Below are positions 1 through 7,882 of a stretch of DNA of 64,000 nt, piece by piece. A model generated the notes under the pieces. That model worked only from the letters and a program-made list of their open reading frames with translations. It searched no databases and was not told where the DNA came from. How positions within the stretch are numbered: position 1 is the first letter of the stretch; every line of letters starts with the position of its first letter. The position numbers and the translations under genes were made by a program. This DNA is from Xanthomonas codiaei (GTDB taxonomy: Bacteria; Pseudomonadota; Gammaproteobacteria; Xanthomonadales; Xanthomonadaceae): positions 186,001 through 250,000 of the forward strand of contig NZ_MDEC01000001.1 in assembly GCF_002939785.1 (NCBI RefSeq). The letters are read 5' to 3'.

Positions 1-1264
1 CCGGCACCGAGCCGGCCGGATAGCAGGCCGGGTTGGACTCGGCCGGCACCGCATCGCTGCCGCTGCAACCGGCCAGCATCGTCGCGGCTGCGCCGCCCGG
101 GGTCAGGTAATACAGCTTGCCAAGATCGCTGCCGCCATACACGGTGCTGCCGCCGCGCGCCTCCGATTCCCGCGCACCCACACCATCGTTGGTGACGTCC
201 ACCAGATATGGCGGAATCCAGTCACCGCGGCCCTGCATGCGATGCGCATAGCCGGTGAGCGTGGTCTTGAACCCGTTGCCGCCATCGAAGGCGCCGCGCA
301 GGTAGCCGAAGGTATTCTTGCGCAATGCACGCGAGCCGGAGCGGTAGTTCTGGTCCAGATACGGGATGCCGGTGAGCGTTCCAGTCAACAGGTCGTGCTC
401 GGGGTCGCGCGCGAACTGCTCCGGCGTCACGCTGGTGTATTCGGATTCGTCGGCATCGTCGTAGGAGGCGTAGCCGCTGAGCGTCCACGTGTCCAACGCA
501 CTGGCGAACTTGCCGGCCAGATGATCGCGGCTGGTGTGGCCGCTACCGTCGATCCAGTCGTCATTGCGTGCCGACGAGCCGCTGATCCAGGCGCGGGTGC
601 TCCCACCGAGCAGGCCGGTGTCGTAGCGCGCGTAGTACTTGCGCGCCTGGTTGTCGCCGATGCCGCCGATCACCCGTACGCGCTGTTCTTCCAGCGGCTC
701 GCCGGTGAGGTAGTTCAAGGTGCCGCCCAGCGCTTCGTTCGAGCGCGAGCCGATATCGGCGGTGCCCTGGCTCACTTCCACCGTCTCCAGGTCCGGCATG
801 TCGATGAAGCGGTTGGCCTTGGAGCCGCCGCCATAGGCCGAACCGCCATTGGGCACGCCATCGATGGTGGTGCCGATCTGCTGCGTATCGCGGTTGCTGA
901 CAAAGCCGCGCATGCTGATCTGCGTGCCCCAATCGGACGAGCCGAATGCATCGGCTTCGGTCACCACCACACCCGGCAGCTCGTTGAGTGCGTCGTTGAC
1001 GCTGCCCATCACGAACTGGCGGTCCAGCATCTCCTTGCTTACCGTGGTCTTGGAATAGGTCATCGCCTGGCCGACCACCTGCACCTGATCCAGCGTGGAG
1101 ACCTGCTCGCCATTGCCATTGCCATTGCCATTGCCGGCTGCAAGCGGCGCGGATGGTGCTGCGCCGTCGGGGACCTGTTGCGCGTATGCGGGAAAGGTCA
1201 GCGGAACCAGCAGCAAGGCAAGCGTGGCCGGATGGCGCACGCGCGGGCAGGACATCGAATCCAT
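1..1264 (-). CDS. TonB-dependent outer-membrane receptor, 3' end outside window
   Basis: The reverse strand reads without a stop from ATG at 1264 to the window edge, giving about 421 residues of N-terminal receptor. A Sec signal peptide ends in AYA-QQ near residue 29. A low-complexity Gly/Asn linker and the plug domain follow, with typical plug phrases such as VVGQAMTYSKT, LNELPGVVV and ISMRGF. The missing part would be most of the 22-strand barrel. Such receptors import iron chelates, vitamins or plant-derived sugars using TonB-ExbBD energy; the ligand cannot be told from this part. A second in-frame ATG lies at 1255. The linker is encoded by four GCCATT hexamers (on the plus strand) at 1109-1132. 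Confidence 0.9.
   Translation of the reverse strand, partial: MDSMSCPRVRHPATLALLLVPLTFPAYAQQVPDGAAPSAPLAAGNGNGNGNGEQVSTLDQVQVVGQAMTYSKTTVSKEMLDRQFVMGSVNDALNELPGVVVTEADAFGSSDWGTQISMRGFVSNRDTQQIGTTIDGVPNGGSAYGGGSKANRFIDMPDLETVEVSQGTADIGSRSNEALGGTLNYLTGEPLEEQRVRVIGGIGDNQARKYYARYDTGLLGGSTRAWISGSSARNDDWIDGSGHTSRDHLAGKFASALDTWTLSGYASYDDADESEYTSVTPEQFARDPEHDLLTGTLTGIPYLDQNYRSGSRALRKNTFGYLRGAFDGGNGFKTTLTGYAHRMQGRGDWIPPYLVDVTNDGVGARESEARGGSTVYGGSDLGKLYYLTPGGAAATMLAGCSGSDAVPAESNPACYPAGSVP
1109..1132. repeat. (GCCATT)4 hexanucleotide tandem repeat inside TonB receptor gene
   Basis: Four perfect copies of a 6-bp unit encode Asn-Gly repeats just after the signal peptide of the TonB receptor. Because the unit is a multiple of three, copy-number change would alter linker length and not reading frame. 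Confidence 0.85.
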
Positions 1265-1553
1265 TGCAATCCAGCAGGCGAAGGAGGGGATGGCCGCAGC
1301 CTGCCGCGCTTGCGTTGCGTGATGATGACCGCGCAACCGATGCGGCTGTGATCACCCAATCGATGCTGCCCCGGGGCCGGTTGCCAGGGCGAGCGGTTAC
1401 CGCTGTCTGGGTGCCGAAGCGCAGTGCTTTGGCGTGAGATGCCAGGGCCGTGGTATGGGTCCCAGATGCTGGAAGGGGCTTCGCCGTTACGGCTTTTGAC
1501 GGTGCAATCGACGTCACGATCACCGGATCATAAGCGCCTATCCACAGCGCGGG

Positions 1554-1994
1554 TCAGCGCTGCGTACCCGCCGTTTGAGCAAGCGCGATCACGGCAGGTT
1601 CCAGTGTCTTCAGGCCGGCAGCGCGTCCATGTTCGAGTGCCGCGGCAAGCGGTGTTCCCCGGTTGAACACCTGGTCGAGCGCAACCATCGCACCTACGCG
1701 GTTGGAGCTGGCGCAGTGGATCAAGACCTCGCCCTCGCGGCGGGCCTGATCGAGCAGCCGTCCGAACGCATGTATCCGGGTGGTGTCAAGATCACTGGCA
1801 TCGGCGATCGGTAGCGTGGCGTATCGCAGGCCAAGTCGGTCAGCTTCCATCGCTTCGTCGTAGTCCACCGGCTCCTCGGGTGTGCGCAGGTTGATCACCG
1901 TTCGCACACCCTTGCGGGCAAGCTCGGCCAATTGAAGCTGCGTCGGTTGGCCGCTGGCGTAATGGCCTTCGAAAAACAGTATGGGAGTCGTCAT
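1554..1994 (-). CDS. DUF442 / beta-lactamase-hydrolase-like phosphatase-fold protein
   Basis: A 146-residue protein of the DUF442 family, a small dual-specificity-phosphatase-like fold that in Blh proteins is fused to an ETHE1-type persulfide dioxygenase. The active-site loop is visible as HCASSNRVGA, with a Cys and an Arg five residues later, the spacing I recall for this family. The start ATG at 1994 was chosen because the longer frame upstream runs back into the TauE gene and lacks family similarity. It is the last gene of the minus-strand arm of the BigR locus, 37 bp after the TauE gene. A rhodanese- or phosphatase-like role in sulfane-sulfur handling is inferred from family and context. 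Confidence 0.8.
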   Translation of the reverse strand: MTTPILFFEGHYASGQPTQLQLAELARKGVRTVINLRTPEEPVDYDEAMEADRLGLRYATLPIADASDLDTTRIHAFGRLLDQARREGEVLIHCASSNRVGAMVALDQVFNRGTPLAAALEHGRAAGLKTLEPAVIALAQTAGTQR

Positions 1995-2031
1995 CGAATG
2001 GCTTCCGGCGACACGTGGGCGGGAATGACGT

Positions 2032-2817
2032 TTAGAGCCAGCCAAACGCGCTGGCAGCACGCAACAGCATGTAGAGCGCAACAGCAACGATCAGGCCGGC
2101 GAGAACGAGGTTGAGCAAGCCATTGCGGTGGGCCAGGCGCGTGGCCAGACGCGCGCCGAACAGGCTGCCGATCGCTCCACCGGAGATGAAGATTCCAGCC
2201 AACGACCAGGCGACCAGGCCGGAACTGGCATAACTGATGGCGGTTGTCAGGCCAAACGCGCTGACCGCCACCAGTGAGGAGCCGACCGCGAACAGAATCG
2301 GCATGCCGGTCGACGCGATAAGGCCGGGAACGACCAGAAATCCCCCGCCGATGCCAAAGAAGCCGGAGAGCAGGCCGGTGGCTGCGCCGGCTCCCAGCAG
2401 CTTGGGCGCATTGCTCAGGTTGAACATCACGGAAGGGTCGCCATCGCGGCCGCGCGAGCGCACCATCATGCCGGCCACGGCCAGCATCAACAGGGCAAAC
2501 AGCGCGAGCAACCTCTGCCCATCCATCGTCTTGCCCAGCGTCGCACCGAACCATGCGCCCACCACGCCGGCTGTCGCAAATGCCGCTGCACAGCGCCATT
2601 TGACGTTGTGCTTGCGAGCATGATTGGTCAGGCCGATCAGCGCGTTGGCCGCTACCGCCAGTGCGCTGGTTCCGATCGCCACGTGCGGATCCTGCACGCC
2701 CACCAGATAGACCATGAGCGGCACCGCCAGGATCGAACCGCCGCCGCCGACCAGTCCGAGCGTGAATCCCACTGCGCCTCCCGCCAGTGCGGCCAGCACG
2801 ATTTGCAGGGAGGTCAC
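2032..2817 (-). CDS. TauE/SafE-family sulfite exporter-like membrane protein
   Basis: A 261-residue polytopic inner-membrane protein with the TauE/SafE signature GLVGGGGSILAVP near the N-terminus, repeated in the second half as GFFGIGGGFLVVP, as expected for this internally duplicated family. Members export sulfite or sulfonates. The GTG start at 2817 overlaps the stop of the upstream repressor gene (GTGA), implying translational coupling. Placement in the BigR arm suggests export of sulfite made by the divergent persulfide dioxygenase, an inference supported by analogous operons in Xylella and Agrobacterium. Confidence 0.88.
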   Translation of the reverse strand: MTSLQIVLAALAGGAVGFTLGLVGGGGSILAVPLMVYLVGVQDPHVAIGTSALAVAANALIGLTNHARKHNVKWRCAAAFATAGVVGAWFGATLGKTMDGQRLLALFALLMLAVAGMMVRSRGRDGDPSVMFNLSNAPKLLGAGAATGLLSGFFGIGGGFLVVPGLIASTGMPILFAVGSSLVAVSAFGLTTAISYASSGLVAWSLAGIFISGGAIGSLFGARLATRLAHRNGLLNLVLAGLIVAVALYMLLRAASAFGWL

Positions 2818-3158
2818 TGCCTGGATTCCTGGCCACCGCAATACGCGGCGCACAACGCATCGATGACGCTGACAGCCGGGCCCTCGGCGAGCGCGTAGTA
2901 GATGGTCTGCGACTCGCGGCGCGTGGTGACAAGGGCCATCTCGCGCAACACCGCAAGATGCTGCGAGAGCGCCGACATGCTCAGGCCCGTGATTGGCTGC
3001 AGATCCCCTACCGAGGATTCGCCTTCGACAAGCTGGCAGAGCACAAGTAGGCGCGCCGGATGCGCCAACGCCTTGAGCAGCGCTGCCGCCTCATCGGCAT
3101 AGCGCAACATCTGTTCGGGAGACGGGATCGACCTCTTTTGCTTCGGTGAACGGCTCAT
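2814..3158 (-). CDS. bigR: ArsR-family persulfide-sensing repressor (BigR/SqrR type)
   Basis: A 114-residue winged-helix ArsR protein. The recognition helix region reads TGLSMSALSQHLAVLRE. Two cysteines, Cys41 (LVLCQLVEG) and Cys107 (CAAYCGG), stand where BigR and SqrR form a disulfide or polysulfide bridge on exposure to persulfide; no arsenic-type CxC motif is present. The ATG at 3158 is preferred over an in-frame start at 3233, which would read through the candidate operator. It is the first gene of the minus arm and likely represses both arms from the 85-bp divergent gap. Confidence 0.88.
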   Translation of the reverse strand: MSRSPKQKRSIPSPEQMLRYADEAAALLKALAHPARLLVLCQLVEGESSVGDLQPITGLSMSALSQHLAVLREMALVTTRRESQTIYYALAEGPAVSVIDALCAAYCGGQESRQ

Positions 3159-3201
3159 GGCTGCTTGCTTGAGAATTTTCTTGAAAACAGGTGTAGGAGG
3201 A

Positions 3202-3222
3202 CCTAATTTAGGTAAAACTAAA
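3202..3222. promoter_or_regulatory. Candidate BigR operator in divergent sulfur locus
   Basis: AT-rich palindromes are embedded in otherwise GC-rich DNA between the two divergent arms: CCTAA-T-TTAGG at 3202-3212, overlapping a second inverted pair TTTAG (3207-3211) and CTAAA (3218-3222). Location and base composition suit an ArsR-family operator that also overlaps promoters of both arms. Assignment to BigR is inferred from position. Confidence 0.55.
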
Positions 3223-3243
3223 TAAAAGCGCAAGGCAATCCGG

Positions 3244-4119
3244 ATGAATCCGCAGGTTCGAAGCTTCTACGATTCAGCGACGTCCACCTTCACGCATCTG
3301 GTGTATGACCAGGACGGCGGACGCTGCGCCATTGTCGACCCGGTATTGGACTACGACTCCGCCCAGGCCCGGACCCAGACCACATCGGCAGATCGCGTGC
3401 TTGCGTTTGCGGACCAACACGCCTTGCGCGTGAACTGGATCCTGGAGACCCATGCACATGCCGATCACCTGACCGCTGCGGCCTACCTCAAGCGCAAGAC
3501 CGGAGCGCGCGTGGCCATCGGCCATGGCATTACCCGGGTGCAGGAACGTTTCAAGGCGTTGTTCGGACTTGAGCGTGAGTTTGCGACAGATGGTCGCCAG
3601 TTCGACCGGCTGTTTGCCGATGGGGAGACGTTTGCGATCGGCCAGCTGCAGGCGCGTGCAATCGCCACGCCGGGCCACACCGACGACAGCCTCACCTATC
3701 TCATCGGCGATGCGGCGTTCGTGGGTGACACGGTATTTGCTCCCGAAACAGGAACCGCGCGGGCGGATTTTCCGAGTGGCGATGCGCGCAAACTGTATCG
3801 TTCCATCCATACGCTATTCGATCTGCCGCGCGATACGCGCCTGTTCCTGTGCCACGACTACCCGTCCACCGGACGCCAGGCGCACGCGCTAAGCTCGCTG
3901 GAAGATCAGGCGCAGCGCAATGTCCATATTGGCGGCGGAATAGACGAAGCTGCATTCGTGAAGATGAGGACCGAACGCGATGCCACCCTGGCAGCGCCCA
4001 GGCTGATCCTTCCCTCCTTGCAGGTGAATATCCGTGCGGGCGAGTTGCCCCCGCCTTGCGCCAATGGCATCCGGTACTTGCGGCTTCCTTTGAACCAGCT
4101 GGGAGTCGACGCATCGTGA
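3244..4119 (+). CDS. ETHE1-like persulfide dioxygenase (metallo-beta-lactamase fold)
   Basis: A 291-residue MBL-fold protein matching the ETHE1/PDO group, which oxidises glutathione persulfide to sulfite with mononuclear iron. Metal-site motifs are visible: THAHADH (residues 69-75), TPGHTDDS, GDTVF and CHDYPS. Length matches the dioxygenase half of Blh; the DUF442 half is encoded separately at 1554-1994 on the other strand. The ATG at 3244 lies 85 bp from the bigR start. It heads the plus-strand arm, and its stop overlaps the GTG of the next gene. No strong Shine-Dalgarno is seen. Confidence 0.88.
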   Translation: MNPQVRSFYDSATSTFTHLVYDQDGGRCAIVDPVLDYDSAQARTQTTSADRVLAFADQHALRVNWILETHAHADHLTAAAYLKRKTGARVAIGHGITRVQERFKALFGLEREFATDGRQFDRLFADGETFAIGQLQARAIATPGHTDDSLTYLIGDAAFVGDTVFAPETGTARADFPSGDARKLYRSIHTLFDLPRDTRLFLCHDYPSTGRQAHALSSLEDQAQRNVHIGGGIDEAAFVKMRTERDATLAAPRLILPSLQVNIRAGELPPPCANGIRYLRLPLNQLGVDAS

Positions 4120-4529
4120 CATGGCTCATCCCCCTTTCCGGTGGCGTACTGATCGGCCTGTCCGCAACGCTTCTGCTTTGGCTGAATGGTCGCATCGCCG
4201 GCGTCAGCGGAATCCTCGCCGGCCTGCTGGTTCCGAAAGCAGGGGATGTGTGGTGGCGGGCGATGTTTCTGCTTGGCTTGATCGTCGCCGCGGGCCTGTA
4301 CATGCGGCTGGTTCCAGGTGCGCCGCTACCACGTAGCGACCATGCTCGCCTGGGTCTGATTGCCGCCGGTCTGCTTGTAGGCCTGGGCACCCGCATGGGC
4401 AATGGCTGCACCAGCGGTCACGGCGTGTGCGGGCTCGGTCTGTTTTCGTTGCGCTCCGCGGCCGCAGTCCTCACGTTCATGGTCACTGCGATGGCGACGG
4501 TGTTCGTCGTCAAACACCTGTGGAATTGA
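4116..4529 (+). CDS. YeeE/YedE-family half-transporter, first subunit
   Basis: A 137-residue membrane protein of the YeeE/YedE (DUF395) family, which imports thiosulfate or other sulfur compounds. The signature GTRMGNGCTSGHGVCGL carries the conserved cysteine characteristic of the family. The GTG start at 4116 overlaps the stop of the dioxygenase gene (GTGA), indicating coupling. About four to five hydrophobic segments are visible. It is followed after two bases by a second half-size relative, so the pair probably forms one transporter. Confidence 0.85.
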   Translation: MTWLIPLSGGVLIGLSATLLLWLNGRIAGVSGILAGLLVPKAGDVWWRAMFLLGLIVAAGLYMRLVPGAPLPRSDHARLGLIAAGLLVGLGTRMGNGCTSGHGVCGLGLFSLRSAAAVLTFMVTAMATVFVVKHLWN

Positions 4530-4531
4530 CG

Positions 4532-4948
4532 ATGAAGAAGCTTTCGTTTGCGGCCTTGCTGTCCGGGGTGCTGTTCGGGCTGGGGCTGGCCATGTCCGGC
4601 ATGACCGATGCGCGCCGCGTCCTCGGTTTCCTCGACGTGTTCGGTCAGTTCGACCCATCCTTGGTCCTCGTTCTCGGCGGTGCCGTTGCTACCACCGCCA
4701 TGGCGTTCCGCTTCGTGCTACGCCGCAACAGGCCCGTGTTTGCCGAGACGTTTCAACTGGCCAGCGCGCGACCGGTAGACCGCCGGTTGCTGGCCGGCGC
4801 AGCCCTGTTCGGAATTGGTTGGGGTCTTGCCGGCTATTGCCCGGGACCTGCGCTCGCCGGGCTGGGAACCGGCTCGGTGGAGGCCTTGTGGTTCGTTCCC
4901 GCGATGCTTGCCGGAATGGCGATGCATCGCGTCCTTGAGCGCGCATGA
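4532..4948 (+). CDS. YeeE/YedE-family half-transporter, second subunit (DUF6691)
   Basis: A 138-residue membrane protein paired with the preceding gene. Family motifs include FGLGLAMSGMTDARRVLGFLD and GIGWGLAGYCPGPAL, with a conserved Gly-Tyr-Cys-Pro segment. The ATG at 4532 follows the upstream stop by two bases; a longer frame from 4427 is rejected because it overlaps the first subunit. In related bacteria these paired halves sit in BigR operons, where a role in sulfur compound transport is proposed. Confidence 0.85.
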   Translation: MKKLSFAALLSGVLFGLGLAMSGMTDARRVLGFLDVFGQFDPSLVLVLGGAVATTAMAFRFVLRRNRPVFAETFQLASARPVDRRLLAGAALFGIGWGLAGYCPGPALAGLGTGSVEALWFVPAMLAGMAMHRVLERA

Positions 4949-5173
4949 CACTTGCACCGCTCAGCCTTCAGTGCGACATGTGGCCGTGTGGCCGCGGCGG
5001 CATCGCAACAGTGCCGGATGCCTTGCGAGGTGTGAGCGCAGTGCAGGGTGCACTTGCTGCTTGCGCGATGCGTCCGGGCATGCAGACGCTCTGTCGGTGT
5101 CCAGGCTGCCGGAGATCTTCGAAGGCGGCACGGTGCTGAAGCAGACCTGGCGGTTGCCGCTTGTTCGCTGTCG

Positions 5174-6418
5174 TCAGCCGCGCGTGCTGCTTCGCGCCGC
5201 TTCGGTTTGCTGCGTTTCCGGCATCAATTCCAGTGCCGATGGCGTGGTGCGCAGCATCGGACGGAACGCAATGGGGTGCGTGCGACGGCGCGCAAAGCGT
5301 AGCAGCCGCGACAGCGTAAAGCCGGCCAGCGCCAGCAACATCACGGCGAAATACACCGGCAAGGCGGCCGGGCCGAACTTCTGCATCGCACCGCCGGCCA
5401 GTGCCGGGCCGATGGCCGCGCCCACGCCATGCACCAGCAGCAGGCTGCTGCAGCCGGACAACAGGTCTTCGCGCGGCAGATAGTCCAGCATGTGCGCCAC
5501 CGCAAACGGGTACAGCGAAAACGCCAGGCCGCCATAGACGAAGAACAGCACGAACAGCAGTGTGGTCTGCGCCTGCACCATCGGCACGGCCGCGGCGATG
5601 GCAGCGCCGGCAGCCAGTACGCTGACCGCGACCAGGCCGATCCGGCGGTCGTGGCCATCGCTGATGCGCCCGATCGGCCACTGCAATACCGCGCCGCCCA
5701 CGATGGCGGTGAGCATGAACATCGCCACGCCGTCGGCATCCAGCCCGATGCGGTTGGCGTATACCGGCAGCAGGCCCCAGAACGCACCCATCGCCAGGCC
5801 GGAAAGGCCGGCGCCCATCGTCGCCACCGGCGCCAGCGCATACAACGTGATCAACCGCAGCCGCGAGACCTGCGGCACCTCGGGCGGGATCAGCCGCGTG
5901 GTCATCACCGGCATGACGGCTGCACAGAACAGGATCGCCGTCAGCGTGAACATCGCCGGTGCGCCTGCATCGCCAATGGTGAGCAGGATCTGCCCTAGTG
6001 CCAGCGCCGACAGGTTGATCGCCATGTACACCGAAAACACCCGGCTGCGCCGGCGCGCATCCGGCTCGGCGTTGAGCCAGCTTTCGATCACCGTGTACAG
6101 GCCCACCAGCGCTGCACCGGTGACCAGCCGCAGCACGCCCCAACCCCATGGGGTCAGCCAGATCGGATGCAGCAGCACCGCAATGGCCGCTAGCGATGCA
6201 TAGAACGCGAAGGCGCGGATATGCCCGATGCGCCGAATCAGCGGCGGTGCGAAGAAGGTGCCCAGAAAGAAGCCGGCAAAGTAGCCGGACATGATCAGCC
6301 CCAGCGCACGCGCGTCGAAGCCGGCCAGGCCGCCGCGTACGGCAAGCAAGGTACCCAGCAGCCCGCTGCCGGTCAGCAACAGGGCAACGCCAAGCAGCAG
6401 GGCGGTCAACCGCAGCAT
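5174..6418 (-). CDS. MFS transporter, YcaD-like
   Basis: A 414-residue major facilitator with about 12 hydrophobic segments. It shows the loop motif typical of the group after segments 2-3 (PPLIRRIGHIRAFAFYAS) and RISDGHDRR in the second half. The ATG at 6418 was chosen because the hydrophobic first helix (LTALLLGVALLLTGSG) begins directly after it; the long upstream extension has no membrane or family character. The substrate is unknown. It converges on the YeeE/YedE pair and is separated by a 225-bp gap with no recognisable gene. Confidence 0.85.
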   Translation of the reverse strand: MLRLTALLLGVALLLTGSGLLGTLLAVRGGLAGFDARALGLIMSGYFAGFFLGTFFAPPLIRRIGHIRAFAFYASLAAIAVLLHPIWLTPWGWGVLRLVTGAALVGLYTVIESWLNAEPDARRRSRVFSVYMAINLSALALGQILLTIGDAGAPAMFTLTAILFCAAVMPVMTTRLIPPEVPQVSRLRLITLYALAPVATMGAGLSGLAMGAFWGLLPVYANRIGLDADGVAMFMLTAIVGGAVLQWPIGRISDGHDRRIGLVAVSVLAAGAAIAAAVPMVQAQTTLLFVLFFVYGGLAFSLYPFAVAHMLDYLPREDLLSGCSSLLLVHGVGAAIGPALAGGAMQKFGPAALPVYFAVMLLALAGFTLSRLLRFARRRTHPIAFRPMLRTTPSALELMPETQQTEAARSSTRG

Positions 6419-6811
6419 GGATGCGGCACTCGTGGGGAGAACGTCGCGTCGATCACGGCATCGAGTGTAGCAGTCCGGTGGATGCGGCCAGCGCGGCCCG
6501 GCGTGATGCGGCTGGCAGATTCGCAGCGAACCACCCGCAGCAACGGGACCCGGGCAGACGAAGCGAATCGCCATATGCATGCAGTCCCGCACGCGCAGTG
6601 GCTGCGTATGCGTCGCACCGGCCGGCCATGCGCGCGTGCGCGCCAACGGACGTTGCGTGGCGACGCTGCTGCGCGCGGCATCTGCGGCGAGCATTTCGAC
6701 AACACGGCGAGGTTGCCGGCCTTGCCGCGCATCGCGGCGCGCCGTTGCGCCAGCGCCTGCGCATCCGTCTAGAATCTGCGCCCCCCGCATCGTCTTCCAA
6801 TAGCCTTCGTC
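6419..6811. other. Intergenic region between MFS transporter and fmdB genes
   Basis: About 390 bp between divergent genes. Reading frames here are short and carry no domain or signal peptide. It probably holds promoters for both neighbours, but I see no convincing -35/-10 pair, repeat or RNA gene. Confidence 0.5.
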
Positions 6812-7123
6812 ATGCCCATCTACGCGTTCCAGTGCACCACCTGCGGCCACACATTCGACCGCCTGCAGAAGATGGCCGACCCCGATCCGCAGACCTGCCC
6901 GGCCTGCGCCGCAGCCACCATCAAGCGCCAGGTCACCGCGCCGGCGTTCCGCTTGTCCGGCAGCGGCTGGTACGAGACCGATTTCAAGTCGGCCGGCGAA
7001 AAGAAGAAGAACCTCACCGAAACCAGTGGCGGCGGCGACGCCAAGCCAGCAGCTGCCAGCGACAGCAAACCGGCCGCTCCGGCCGCCCCGGCTCCGGCCA
7101 AGCCGGCGTCCGACAAGGCGTGA
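6812..7123 (+). CDS. FmdB-family zinc ribbon protein
   Basis: A 103-residue protein starting MPIYAFQCTTCG, the hallmark of the FmdB family of small zinc-ribbon regulators or RNA-associated proteins. Four cysteines in two CxxC knuckles (8/11 and 29/32) bind zinc. The ribbon is followed by a Lys-rich stretch and a low-complexity Ala/Pro/Lys tail. Many gammaproteobacteria carry this gene just upstream of aspS; here a lipoprotein and a DUF3011 gene intervene. A 16-bp tandem duplication overlaps the 3' end. Confidence 0.88.
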   Translation: MPIYAFQCTTCGHTFDRLQKMADPDPQTCPACAAATIKRQVTAPAFRLSGSGWYETDFKSAGEKKKNLTETSGGGDAKPAAASDSKPAAPAAPAPAKPASDKA

Positions 7124-7152
7124 TCACGGCAAGGCGTGATCACGGCAAGGCG
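7115..7152. repeat. 16-bp direct tandem duplication at fmdB / lipoprotein junction
   Basis: The unit AAGGCGTGATCACGGC occurs at 7115-7130 and again at 7131-7146, followed by a third partial copy AAGGCG. The first copy supplies the TGA stop of fmdB; the second supplies the GTG chosen as start of the downstream lipoprotein. Confidence 0.9.
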
Positions 7153-7783
7153 CGGCCTGGTCGCCAGGCTGGCTCTGCGCTGCTGGCCAGGGCTGCTGGT
7201 CGCGGTACTGAGCGGATGCATCGTTTCCGCCCCGTCGAGCCGCGCCAACCCGGACGCGCCGGCGGATCGCTTCCTGGCTGCGCTCGCCGCCTCCTGCGGG
7301 CAGGCCTTTGCCGGCCGCGTGCTGGTCGACACGCCCGCATCGGCCACGCCCGGCCCGTTTGCCGGCAAGGCATTGGTGATGCATGTGCGCGGTTGCCAGG
7401 AGCCGACGCGCACGCTGCGGGTGCCGTTGCACGTGGGCAAGGACCATTCGCGCACCTGGGTGCTGACCCGCACCCCGGCCGGCCTGCGGCTCAGGCACGA
7501 CCATCGCCATGCCGACGGCAGCGCCGATGCACTGACCGGCTACGGTGGGGACAGCACGGGCGCCGGCAGCGCCAGCCGCCAGGAATTCCCGGTGGATGCC
7601 GACTCGATTGCCTTGTTCAAGCGATTGGGTGCCACTGCCTCGTTGCACAACACCTGGGCCATCGAGGTCGAGCCAGGCCGGCGCGTGGTGTATGAGCTGA
7701 GTCGCCCGGACGGGCGGCTGTTTCGAGTGGCGTTCGATCTTACCCAGCCGGTCGCGTTGCCGCCCGCGCCGTGGGGCGGTTGA
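7136..7783 (+). CDS. Putative lipoprotein of unknown function
   Basis: A 215-residue protein with a type II signal peptide: Arg-rich N-terminus, hydrophobic core and lipobox LSGC with the lipidated cysteine near residue 28. The remainder has no domain I recognise; the C-terminal half contains a possible beta-rich segment ending in a Pro-rich tail. The GTG at 7136 comes from the second copy of a 16-bp duplication, 12 bp after the fmdB stop, so co-transcription with fmdB is likely. Downstream in-frame starts would shorten the positively charged n-region. Confidence 0.65.
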   Translation: MITARRGLVARLALRCWPGLLVAVLSGCIVSAPSSRANPDAPADRFLAALAASCGQAFAGRVLVDTPASATPGPFAGKALVMHVRGCQEPTRTLRVPLHVGKDHSRTWVLTRTPAGLRLRHDHRHADGSADALTGYGGDSTGAGSASRQEFPVDADSIALFKRLGATASLHNTWAIEVEPGRRVVYELSRPDGRLFRVAFDLTQPVALPPAPWGG

Positions 7784-7882
7784 ACGGGGCGGGCGGCTGC
7801 TGCCTGTCGCCGACGGTACGCGCCCGGCCTGCGCCGCATGCGGCGTGGGCCCGACTACGGCGCATCCATGCGCCGCTCCGGA

